This document shows, piece by piece, positions 41,338-53,300 of a stretch of DNA of 64,000 nt; position 1 is the first letter of the stretch, and every line of letters begins with the position of its first letter. The notes beneath the pieces are model-generated. The model was not told the DNA's origin. It did no database searches and was given only the letters and a program-made list of their open reading frames with translations. Both the position numbers and the translations under genes were made by a program. The stretch is from Gammaproteobacteria bacterium (GTDB lineage: Bacteria > Pseudomonadota > Gammaproteobacteria > Thiohalomonadales > Thiohalomonadaceae): contig QKED01000011.1 of the NCBI GenBank assembly GCA_003252455.1, positions 1 to 64,000 on the forward strand, given 5' to 3'.

Positions 41338-44300
41338 TCATGCGGCGATAAGGCCCGCCAGACCGCTGAAGGTGCCGCTGGTGAGCGCGGGCAGGCCGAT
41401 CAGTTCACACCACCCCTGGTACTGCGCGTACATCCCCTCCAGGCTTTGCAGGCTGCCCTGGGTGGCCACCAGTTCGCTCGCCAGGTTGAGGGTGAGCGAC
41501 TGCTGTTGGCTCGCGTCGAGGCCCTGGATGAAGTCGGTGAGTGCACTGTCGGTGAATGCACTCGCGCCGCTCTCCTCCCAGGCCGTGAGGATTTCGAGCA
41601 GGATGTAACCGGGGCTGTCGCTGCCCAGGTCGTAGATCCCATCGCCGCCCAGCTCCTGCGCCTCGGCCCGCTCCCAGCTCTGGATCAGCTGGGTGGTGTC
41701 CGGCACGCTGGTGATGCCGAGGGTCGCCAGGCTCAGGGCGGTGGGGGCGAAGCTGCTCTGCACCTCGATGGTGACCACGCCGGTGCCGCTGCGCGGGCGG
41801 CCGGGCCCACCGTCCTTGACCTGGATGCCGAGCTGTACCGAGTCGAGGCTGCTGGCGTCGAGCAGGCGGTTGTCCGCCACCGTGATCACGCCGGTGGCGC
41901 TGTCGATGGCGAAGATGCCCAGCGTGTTGCCGCTGGTGATGCTGTAGGTCAGACCCCCGTTGGTGGCGTCGGCATCGGTCGCGGCCAGGGTGCCGACCTC
42001 GCTGCCCACCGCGGCGCCCTCGGTCACGCTGAGGGTCACCGGGGCGAGGATCGGGTTGAACTCGTTGAGGTCGCGCACCTCGATGGTGACCTCGACGGTG
42101 CCGACCAGCGCCGCGCCGGGGCCGTTGTCGCTCACCGCGATGGTGAGCTGGAGCTGCGCCACCGCCTCGCGGTCGAGGTGGCTGCTGTCGGCCACCTTCA
42201 GCGCGCCGGTGGTGGCGTCGAGGCTGAAGATGCCCAGCTCGTTGCCCGCGACTAGGGTGTAGCTCAGCCCGCCGTTGGTGGCATCGGCGTCCGTCGCCAC
42301 CAGGGCGCTGCCCACCGTGGTGCCGTTGCGCGTGTTCTCACTCACGCTGAAGGTGAGGTCGGCGAGCAGCGGGGCGAACTCGTTCTGGTCCTCCAGCGCG
42401 ATGGTCACACTGGCGGTGCTGCTGAGGCTCTCGTCACTCACGCTGACCGTGAGCACCACCTCGCTCTGGAGTTCGCGATCCAGGTAGGTGTTGTCGGCGA
42501 CAGTGATGGCACCCGTCAGGGCATCGATGGTGAAGATCCCAAGCGCGTTGCCGTCGGTGATGGCGTAGCGCAGCGCGGCGAGGTCCGCGTCGATGTCGCT
42601 GGCCGCGAGCGTCCCCACCAGGGTGCCGTTGGCGCTGTTTTCGTCGATGACGAAGGCGGCGTCGGCCACGACCGGGGCGAGGTTGACCACCTGCACCGTA
42701 TGGCTGGCGGCGTTCAGATGGACGCCATCCTCGTCGACCAGGTCGACGCTGATGACGCGCGTCGCGTCGCCGTCGCTGTAGACGTGGCTCACATCCCTCA
42801 GGGCGCTGTAGCTACCGCTGGCGCCGTCGCCCCAGTCGACCCGGATCGCGCTGATGGTGTCGATGCCGGGGTCGTTCACCCGGCCCAGGGTCAGGGTGTA
42901 GCTCGACCCCTCGTTGACCGCGCCGCGCCCGGAGAGGGTGATGCTCGGTGCCACGTTGACCACCTGCACATCGAGCAGTAGCTCACTGCTCAGCGGGTCG
43001 AGCGGGTCGTCGTCACTCACGCGCACCTTGAAGGTCGGGGTCGCCGGGCCGTCACCGGCGTTCCAGCGGATCACGCCCGTCTGCGCATCGATCTGCGCCC
43101 CGCTCGGCGCCTCGACCAGGCTGTAGCTCAGGTTGTCGGCGGCGTCCGGGTCGCTCGCCTGGAGGGCGAGCACGAGTTCGCTGCCCTCGTCGAGCTGGAG
43201 CGTGCCGGGGTCCTGGATGAGCGGCGCATGGTTGAGCTTGTGCACCACGAAGTCGACCTCGACCTCGGCACTGGTGAGTGCCGGGCCACCGAAGCCGGTC
43301 TGATCGGTGACGCTGAAGCGGAAGCTATCGGTGCCCAGATAGCCGTCGAGCGGGTCGTAGCTGAAGCGGTTGTTGTAGCCCGCCACCTGGGTCAGGGTGC
43401 CGTGGCTCGGCGCGGCGGTGATGGTGAAGGTGAGATCCGCCAGCGCGCTCTCCAGGTCGGAACCGCCGAGAACGAAGGTGTGCGCCACGTCCTGTACGAT
43501 CAGCTCGCCGCTCTGGGGCTCGGCCAGCGGGGCGTCGTTGACCGCCTCGACCGTGAGGTCGACCTGCCAGGCCGTGGTGCCGTTGCCGTCCGCGAACGTC
43601 AGGCGGAATTGGTCGGTGCCGTAGTAGTCCGCGTCCGCGCTGTAGGTCACCTCGCGGTCGACGTTCATCTCGCTCAAGTGGCCGTGGCTCAGTCCGGTGA
43701 CGCTCGCCGAGGCGAGCAGACCCGCATACGCCCCGCTACCGAGCAGCGGGAGGGTCAGTTGGCCATCCTCATCCAGCACGCCGCTCTGGTAGACGACATT
43801 GGTGCCACCCGTCAGGGTCAGCAGCGGCTCGTGGTCGACCTCATGCAGGGTGATCGCGTCGTCTCCGGCGCCACCCATGATGAGCGTGGTGCCCGCATGC
43901 GTACCGGTCACCTCCAACTGGTTGGCATGGTCGCCAAGCGTCAGGACGAGCTGCTCGAAGCCGCTATAGTCGAGTTGCCCGCTCATGCCCAGACCAGTCA
44001 GATAGGTCGCGCCCAGCACGCCTGAGCGCGCCTGTGTGGCGCCCTTGTCGCTGACCCAGAGTTGATCTTGTCCAGTTCCAGCGTTCACGGTGAGGGTCGC
44101 GGCGATACCGTCCAGGGTGCCGAGGTTGGTCGGCGCATCCGAGGCGAGGTAGAGGCGATCATTGCCAATGCCCAGGTCCAGGGTGGTCGCACCGTCGATG
44201 GCCTTGATCGATACCTGGTCCGAGCCTGAGCCGGTGCTGATCGTGGCGGTCGTGGCGCTGGCGATGAGGGTGTTGATCCACACCCTGTCGCCGTCGCTGC

Positions 44301-47300
44301 CACCTAGGATGGTGAGGCTCTGGCTGTCGATCTCGCCGTCGATCTGCAGCAGGCTGCCGGCCCTGCGATCGACGTTGACCTGGTCCACCAGGATCTCCAG
44401 GTCGACAGCGTGCACCGAACTCGCTGCGCTCAGCAGCAGGTCGTCCTCCACGTCGATGCGTGTGGTGCCAGCGCTGCTCACCAGGTGGCCGGTGAGCGTC
44501 AGGTCGGCGCCACTGTGCAGTAGCAGGTTGCCGAGGTCACTGGTGAGGGTGCCGTCGAGCGTCTGGTCGCCCGCACTGCTCAGCCCGATCTCTCCGCTCG
44601 CGCTGTAGAGGCTGCCCGCCACCGCCAGCTCGCCACCGCTGGTGACCTGGATCCCCGCGCCAGCGCTCAGCCCCTGGATCAGGGCCCCACCGCTCGCGCT
44701 CAGCACCACGCTGCCGTCACTGCGGCTGGTGCTGGCGACGGCCATGTTCAGCGTACCGGCGTCTGCGCTCAGGCTGATGGTGCCGCTGCCGTCGACCAGG
44801 ATGTCGGCGCCCTGGGCGATGCTCGCGGCGCTCAGCTCGACGGCGCCCCCGGCGGTGTCGATGTCGGCCTCCTGGCTGAGCGTGCCCGCAGCGGCGCTCA
44901 AGGTCAGCGCGCCGCCACTCAATAGACGCAGCGCACCCTCCAGCGTGAGGTCACCAGTGGTGACCTCGATGGCGATGTCGCCGCCCCCCGCAGCGACGCT
45001 GAGGCCGCTGCTGGCGACGGTCAGCCCCGCCTGCTCCTGCAGGTGGATGCCGCCGCTGCTGGTGGTGGCGGTCACTCTGCTGATGGCGCTGTCGATATCC
45101 GCCGCGCCGCTCGCGCCGATGCCGTGCGCCGCGCTCAGGCTGACGAGCCCGGTGCTGGTGAGGTTGGCCGTCTCGCTGCTGCTCGCGTCGAGGATCGCCC
45201 CGCCGCTGCTGGTCAGCGTCAGGGCGCCGCTGCCGCTGACGAGCTGGGCGATGGCGATGTCGCCGGTCGCCGTGAGTAGCTGTTTGCCCGACTCGGTGAC
45301 GGTCTGCGTCGCATCCGCCATGCTGATGCCCCCGGCGCTGGCGCTCAGGGTGACCGTGCCGCTACCGTAGGTGGCGATCTCGCCACCCTGGACGATGGCG
45401 TTCGCGCTCAGGGTGATGAGGCCCGTGTCGCTGTGGATGGCGGCCTGTTGCATGAGGTCGCCGCCCACCACGCCAAGGCGCACCGCGCCGCTCCCGGCGG
45501 CGCTGAGGGCGCCGCTGATGGTCAGGTCGCCGCCACTGACGTCGACCTGGATGCGGGCGTTGCCGCCGCTGGTGCTGAGGCCCGCGAGGGTCAGGTCGCC
45601 GAGGGTGGTGAGCTGGATGCGCCCACCGCCCGAACTCACCGCCCGCACCAGGCTGCCTGCGGCCAGCTCCAGCCCGTCGAGCGTGCCGGCAATCGCACCG
45701 CTGGCGCTGAGGTCGATGAGGCCCGCGGCCTGGAGGTCGACCGCCGTGTCGCTGGGCGACTCGCTGATCGCCCCCGCCGTGGCGGCGATGGTCAGGCTGC
45801 CGGTCGTGGCGCTCACCATGCCCACGCCGATGTCGCCCGCGTCGGCGAGGAGCTGCACCGCGTCCGCCGCCTGGACCTTGAGCGCGGAGATACCGCCTGC
45901 GCTGGTGGCGAGGGTGACCGAGTCGCCGCTGCCGCCGTTGGCGCTGACCTGGGTGGCGGTGATGGTGCCGCTCGCGCTCAGGTCGATGGCGCCGTCGCTG
46001 GTGCTCAGGGTCGCGCCGACCGCACCCGCGGCATCCAGCAGGATGTCGCCGGTACCGGTCACCTCGGCGCTCACCTGGCTACCGGCCTTGAGTTCCAGGC
46101 GCCCCGCCGGGTCGATCAGCGTCGCCGGGTTGCCGCCGATGCCGTCCCGCGCACTCAGCTCGATGCTGTTGAGCCCCGATAGAATGTCGACCACCCGGTC
46201 GTCCTGGGCGTCGCGGATGGCCCCCTGCGGGCTCTCGATGCTCACCTGTCCGGCGGCGTCCACCAGGCCGACTTCGACGTCGCCCTCGGCGCCCTGCCCG
46301 GCAGAGACGCGGATCGCGCCGCTCAGGTTGCTCAGCTCGGTGAGCTGGATGCCGTCGTACTCGTCGATGCCGATCAGCTGGCCCGCGCTTGCCGTGAGGC
46401 TCGCCACACGGGTCGACAGACTCACCTGTCCGTCACCCTCGACCCACAACTGGTCGGCGCGGATGCCCTGGCCGCTGATGTCGCCTGCGGCCAGCAGCTC
46501 GATATCGCCCAGCTCGCCAGCGTCTGCGCTGGTGCTGATGGTCAGGTCGTCGCCGCTCTGGAGGCGGATGTCGTTGGCGTCCGCGTCGTAGAGCGAGAGG
46601 GCCTGCACCACTTCGAGCGCGCCGCCCGCGCTCAGCAGGATGCCGCCGTTGCCGCTCTGGAGGCGTGTCGCGCTGAGGGCGTCGACCTCGTTCAGCTCGA
46701 TGCGCCCGCCCGCCACGGCGTCGACAACGGCGACCCAGCTCGCCAGCTCGATGTCGCCGCCCGCATCCACCAGCAGTTGGTCGCCTTGCAGCGGGCTGCC
46801 GCTGGCACGGCTGGCGATGGCGCCACCCGCAACCAGCTGGATATCACCGAATGCGCCCGCATCCAGCAGGCCGAGGTCGATCGCGCCACCGGCGCTGAGC
46901 ACGATATCGTTGCTGTCGAGGTCGGTGAGGGAGGCCACCCAGAGCGCGTCGATGGCACCCCCGGCAGTCACCGAGATGCCACCGTTACCGCTCTGCACCT
47001 GGGTCAGCTCGATGGCGTCCGCCTCGTTCAGCGTGATGCCGTCGCCCACCCGCAGCGTGGCCCTGGCGATCTGTGTGGTCAGGCTCAGCGCACCGCTGAC
47101 GTCGGTCGCGGTGAGCTGGTCTGCGCTCAGGGTGCCACCGCTGATGTCGCCGTCGGCGCTCAGGGTGATGTCGCCCAGGCTACCGGCGTCCAGCACGCTG
47201 CCGATGGTGAGGTTGCCCCCCGCGGTGAGCTGGATGTCGTTCTCATCGGCATCGCTCAGGGTACGCACGCTGCTGGCGAAGATGGCCCCAGCGGCGCTCA

Positions 47301-50300
47301 CCGTGATGGCCCCGTTGCCGCTCTGCAGGTCGGTGAGGGTGATGGCGTTGCCCTCGTCGATGGTGATCGCACCACCGGCGACGGCGTCGAGCGCGGCGAC
47401 CTGGGTCACCAGGTCGATGGCGCCGTTGGTCGCACTCACCGAGAGCTGGTCGCCGAGCAGGCGCTCACCGCTCACCGCGCCGAGGGCGCTCAGCACGATA
47501 TCGCCGCTCAGCCCGGCGTCGACGCTGCCGTTGATGCTCAAGGCGCCGCCGCTGCTGGTCAGGCCGATGTCGTTGCTGTTGCGATTGGTCGCGGAGCGCA
47601 CCTCGACGATGCTCAGGTCCCCCACACTGGTGACGCCGATGGCGCCGTCGTAGGCCGTCAAGGCGGTCACCGCCAGGCTGCTGGTGTCGTTGATCTGGAT
47701 AGACCCTGCCGCCGTGGTGACGCCGCTGACGATCACCTTCACTGCGGTGGTGATCGGGTTGTCGGCACCGAAGCCACCGGCGGCGCTGAAGCTCAGGTTC
47801 TCCGCGCTCAGCAGGCTGTCGCCGTCCGCGTCGCCGATGTCACCGGCGCTCGATGTGAGCAGCAGGTCGCCGAGGCCCGCCGCCGCGACGCTGCCCAGCT
47901 CGATGCTGGCGCCACTCAGGCTGATGTCGTCACTCTCCTTCGCGCCCGTGGTCGCCACCTGGGCGGCGGTCAGCTGGCCGCTGGCCTGGACCTCAATCGC
48001 CCCGTCGGCGTTTGTCAGACCACTCAGGGTGAGGTCGCCGAGGCCGACGAGATGGATGGTGCCACTGGCGCTAGAGCTACCGCCCACGGTGCTGCCGTCG
48101 GCCAGCTCCAGGGCCGAGTCTCTGCCGCTGGCACCGATCTGACCTGCGGCACTCAGGCTGATGCTGGTCGCGGCGCTGAGGTCCTCGCTGGCGTCGTCCG
48201 ACGCATCGAGGATCGCGCCCGCCGAGGTCAGGCTGATATCCCGCAGCAGGGCGGCGATATGGCCCACCTCGATGTCGCCAGCGGTGGTGCGCAACACGAC
48301 CCGATCGGCGGCCTCAATGGCGCTGGCCAGCAGGTCGCCGCCAGTGGCGGTCAGCTCCACGCTGGCGTTGCTGCCACCACCTGCGCTGACGCTCTGCGCG
48401 TCGATGCTGGCGGCGTCGACCTTGATCGCACCGTTGTTGGTGGTGAGGGCGCTGAGCAGCAGCTCTCCGTCTGAGTGCAGGAGGATGGAACCCGTGCCGC
48501 TCACCGAGGCGTCGACCTCGCTGCCTGCGGCGATCTCCAACCCGCCGTGGCTATCGACGAGCATGCCAGCCGGGGCTTGGCCGCCAATCTCGTCACGTGC
48601 GCTCAGGTACACCTGACCCACGCCGGAGCTGATGTCGACCGTGAGGTCGTCCTGGGCGTCGTTGATGGCGCCACGGGCACTGTTCAGGGTGATGGCGTTC
48701 GCCGCCGCGATGCTGTCGACCAGCAGGTCGCCGTCCGTCGTGTTGCCCGCCGTGATCGCGAGCGTACCGGCACCCGTGATGCTGTGCAGGGTGATCCCGT
48801 CCTCCTCCACCAGGGTCAGGTCGGCGCCGCCGGAGAGGTTGGCGGTGAGGCCGTCGATGGCGGTGTTGAGGCTGAGGTCGGTGGCGGTTATCAGGGTCAG
48901 TTCGCTGGTGGTGATCTTGTTCCCCGCAGCGAGGGTGAGGGCACCGGCGACATCGAGCAGGATCGCCGCCTCGGCGCCCAAGGTGGCCGGTAGGCTCAGG
49001 TCGCCGCCGACCTTCAGGCTCAGGGTGTCGGCGAGGTCGGGGTCGCTGCTCAGGCTCAGGTCGTCCTGCTCGTCGAGGTAGAGCGCCTGGGTGAGCGCGC
49101 CCACCGTCAGGCTGTCGATGGCGGTCTCCAGCTCGTCGGCCTCGGCCAGGCCACCGACCGTACCACCGGCGCTGATCTCCAGCGTGGTGCCGACGATGTC
49201 GACCGCCGTGTCGTTGCCGGTCTCGATGATCGAACCACCGGCATCCAGCACGATGTTGCCGGTCCAGTTGGCCTCGATGCGGTCGACGTAGATATCGCCA
49301 CCGGCGACGATGCGGATATCCGTACCGTCGTCGCTGTAGCCTGCGGTGGCCCTGGTCAGGGTGACATTGCCACTCACCTGGATGTCGATGTAGCCGACCA
49401 CGTCCTGGTTGACCGTGTAGTTGCCGTAGCCGCCGGTCGCGGCGCCGGTATCGCTGTCGCGGATGATCAGGTTCGAGGTGTTCTCCCCCGCGGCCAGCTC
49501 GATGTCCTTGTCGGCCCCGGTGTAGAGATAGAGGGTGCCGCCGTTGGCGATGAAGTGGTAACCGGCGACGTAGCGCGCGGTGCCGACGTCGACGTCGGCG
49601 TCGATCGCCGCGGTGCGCTCGGAGATATCGCCGCTCGCGGTGGTGAGGAACACCTCGCCCGCGTAGACCCCCGTCTCGGGCTGCACCACCGCGACCTTGT
49701 CGACGCGCACGTTGCCGCTGCCGGTGACGTTGAGGCGGATGTCGTTGCCCGCCACGCCGTTGAGCGAGAGCACCTCGTAGGCGCGTAGCTCGCGCAGCGA
49801 GTCGATGGTGATGGCGCCATCGGCGGTGGCCACGTGGGTCAGGATGGTGGCGCTGTCCTGCGTCGCCTGGTACTGGATATCACCCGAGCCGAGCACATCC
49901 AGGGTCAGGTCGGTGGTCGCCCCGACCAGGTCGATGCCACTCTCGGCGCTGGCGCTCAGGTAGGTCGCGGTGAGGCCACGGCCATCGACGTCGCGGATGC
50001 TGCGGTGGCTGGAGGTGAGGTCGATCGCGCTCGCGGCGAGGGTGCCGGTCGTGCCGCGCAGGGTGATGTTACCCAGCTCGATGGTCTCGGTCTGGACCAC
50101 CAGATTGGCGATCACACTTGAGGAGGTCACCTGGCTGTAGCGTGGTGCCAGGCCGGCGATGGCGGCGCGCTCCGCCGTGCTCAGGGCGCCGGTGTAGTTG
50201 CTGTAGCGGTAGAGGGTGCCGAGTTCCGGGTCCTCGTCGGTGCCGTAGAAGTTGACCTGACCGGAGCCCTCGTCACCGAGGAACATATACAGGCCGTTGG

Positions 50301-53300
50301 TCTGCTGCCAGCTGTAGTAGAGCTTGTTGGCGCTGTCGCTGAAGTCGCCCAGGTAGAGGTTGCCGTAGCCACTGCGCAGCAGCCGCACGTAGCCGGACTG
50401 TGCGTCGATCTGGTACTCGCTGCCCGTCCCCGAACCGCTGGCGGTGACGTTCAACTGCGCCAGGGTGCTGCCAGTGGGGGCGAGGATGTCGCCGCTGATA
50501 CTGACGTTGCCCGCGGTACTGGTGAGGTCGACCAGGGTGGAGGCGGTCAGGGTGCCGTCGATGTTCAGGCTGTTGCCCGTCTCGATGATGAGGGTGTCGG
50601 CGCTGAGGTCGAGCTGCTCCAGGCCGTCGATCTGGAAGCTGGTACCGGCGCGGATCTCGATCAGGTCGGTGACCTCTGGTAGGGCCCCCGACTGGACCGT
50701 GCCGCCCGCGACCAGGGCGATACCGCCGCTCACCGCGAGGGTGCTCGCGGTGTAGACCTGGAGGTCGCCGGTCTGCGCGGTGAGGCGCACCAGCGCCGAG
50801 CCGCCCCCTGCGCTGACGTTGCCCGCGTCGATGTCGATGCCGTTCTCGGCCAACTGGCCGACGGTCATGGCGCCCTCGGTGCGGATGTCGATGTCGCCGT
50901 TGGCGGTAGTGGCGCGCATGACCACCAGCCCCGGCTCCTGCTCGTCGGTGTGATCGAGGTCCGCGAGTTGAATGGCGCCGCTCCCCGTCACCTGGGCATA
51001 CAGCCGGTTGGCCGCCAGCTCCACGCCGCTGATGCCGGTGGCGGCGCTCAGACTCAGCGTGTCGCCGACGATGTCCGGCGTGGCATCCGCCGTCGCGCGC
51101 TCCACGATGGCACCGCTGGTGGCGGTGAGGCTGACGTCGCCGAGCAGCGGCTTGCTGGTGTTGGTCGAGGCCGAGAGCAGGCCGACCGTGATGTCACCGC
51201 TGCTCGCCGTCAGCTGGATGTCGTAGGCGTCGTCGTCGTGCAGCAGCTTGACGCTGGTCGCGTCGATGGCGCCCCCGGCGAGCAGGGTGAAGCCGCCCTT
51301 CTCGACCTGGATCGCGCTCAGCTCGATGGCATCGTCCTCGGTGATGGTCACCGACCCCGCCAAGGGGGCGTTCGGGTCGAGCGAGCCGGTGGTCAGCGTC
51401 AGCGCCGTGACCTGGGTCTTGAGGCTCATGCCGCCGTTGCCGAAGGCCTGAATGCTGAGCCGGTCGGCGGTGATCGCGGTGTTGCCCGTCTGGGTGATGG
51501 AGCCCTCGATGTCGAGGGTGATGTCGCCCGCGCCTGCGGCCAGCAGGGTGCCGAGGGTGAGCCCTTGTGCCGCACCGTCGACCAGCTCGGTGGTCAGCTG
51601 GATGTCGTGCGTGTCTGTGCCGCCCTGGGTCTCGACCCAGGTCGCGGTGATGGCGCCCGAGGCCTCGAAGTCGATGGCCCCATCCTTGGCGATGAGCTGG
51701 GTCAGGGTCACATCGAGGGCGCTGCCATCGGTCTCCGGCTTGCTGAACAGGCTGATGTCACCACTGCCGCTGGTCACGCCGTCGATGTTCGCCGCGCGGG
51801 TGGCGGCGCGGATGCCGTCGCGCGCGCGTAGGGTCAGGCTGCCGGTGGCCAGGGCGCCGCCCGAGTGCTCGATGAGACCGGCGGTGGCGCTGAGCGTGAT
51901 CTGGCCGGTCAGCTCGCTGGCCGAGCCGCGGGTGGTCAGTGCCGCATTGAGCAGACTGACGTCGCCACTGCCGGTACCAGCGCTGAGGCTGATCGCATCG
52001 CCATCCGTATCCGCCGTGGTCACTGCCTCTGTATTGCCCTTGACGATGAGGTCGGTGAGTACGCTGCCGATGATGCTACCGCTGCCGTCGCTACCGGCGC
52101 TGGCGTCGATGGAGGTGTCGGCGGTGATGATGTTCTGTAGCGCGATATCGTCGGCGGCCTGCACCGAGACCCTGTCGGAGCCGGTCAGCTCGCCCGAGAG
52201 GTCGGCGCTCGCCGCGCTGGTCAGGTCGATCTCACCGCCGAGGGTGCTGAGGCTGGCCGCCGCGCCGATGGTCAGGTCACCGACAGCGGTGATGCTGATG
52301 GCGTCGGCGGCGTTCAGCTCGGCGATGGCCGCGAGGGTCTCCAGGCCGCTGCCGGAATCCGGCACGCTGCCCTCCACCGTCACGCTGCCCCCGGCGTCGA
52401 GGGCGATGGCGCCGCCGCTCTGGAGCGCTGCATTGACCTTGCCGTCGATGGTGATGTCGCCACCGGTGAGGATGCTCACCGTACCCAGTGCGGTGATCGA
52501 GTCGGCGTCGAAGGTACCGGCGGCCATCAGCTCGCTCGATGTGTCTTCGTAGACGCGCTCGAAGGTGATGACCTCCACATCCTTGTAGATGTACTCGGTG
52601 CGCCAGACCGTCACATCCTCCTTGACGATGACCGGCTCGACTGTATCCACCAGCTCGAACTTGGGCCGCGACTCGACGATATCGCTGGCGTTACCGAACC
52701 AGGTGTAGGTGTAGCGGTCGCGGGTGTCGTAGACCGATTGGTCGTAGCCCTTCCAGAGGTAGAGGTAGTTCTTGAAGGTGTCGTAGATGGTCGTCGAGTA
52801 GAAGTAGCCGTTGAACTGCGACACATACCCCATCGAGGCGTCGTTTTTGTTGTCGTTCCAGTTGTCCCCGCCACCGTAGAACTGCAGGAAGTCCTCTTCA
52901 CCGTTGTAGTCGTTGGGCTCGCCGGAGGCCCACTTGGTGTATGCGCTGTTGTACGAGGTGCCATTGAGATAGGCAAACTGCTCGGTCTTGCTCGGGTAGT
53001 AGGTCATGGACCAACTGCCGCCACCGTTGAAGGTGAAGGTGATGTAGTCGTCCATCCAGTACCAACCGTTATGGCTCGACAACTTGATCCCGGCCAGCCA
53101 GGCGTTGTTGCTCCCGACCGCCGCCGCCACGGCGGCATTTTGCGTCGCGTTGTGGATCTGCGCGAGCTGCACGCTGCTACCCCACGCGTGGTCGACGGCC
53201 ACCTTGACTGCCTCGGCCCAGGTGAGGGAGCTGCCGAAGTAGACATACTTCATGTTCTGGTAGGCCCCGTAGGGGTTGCTGCCCACCTGGGTCGAGTAGC

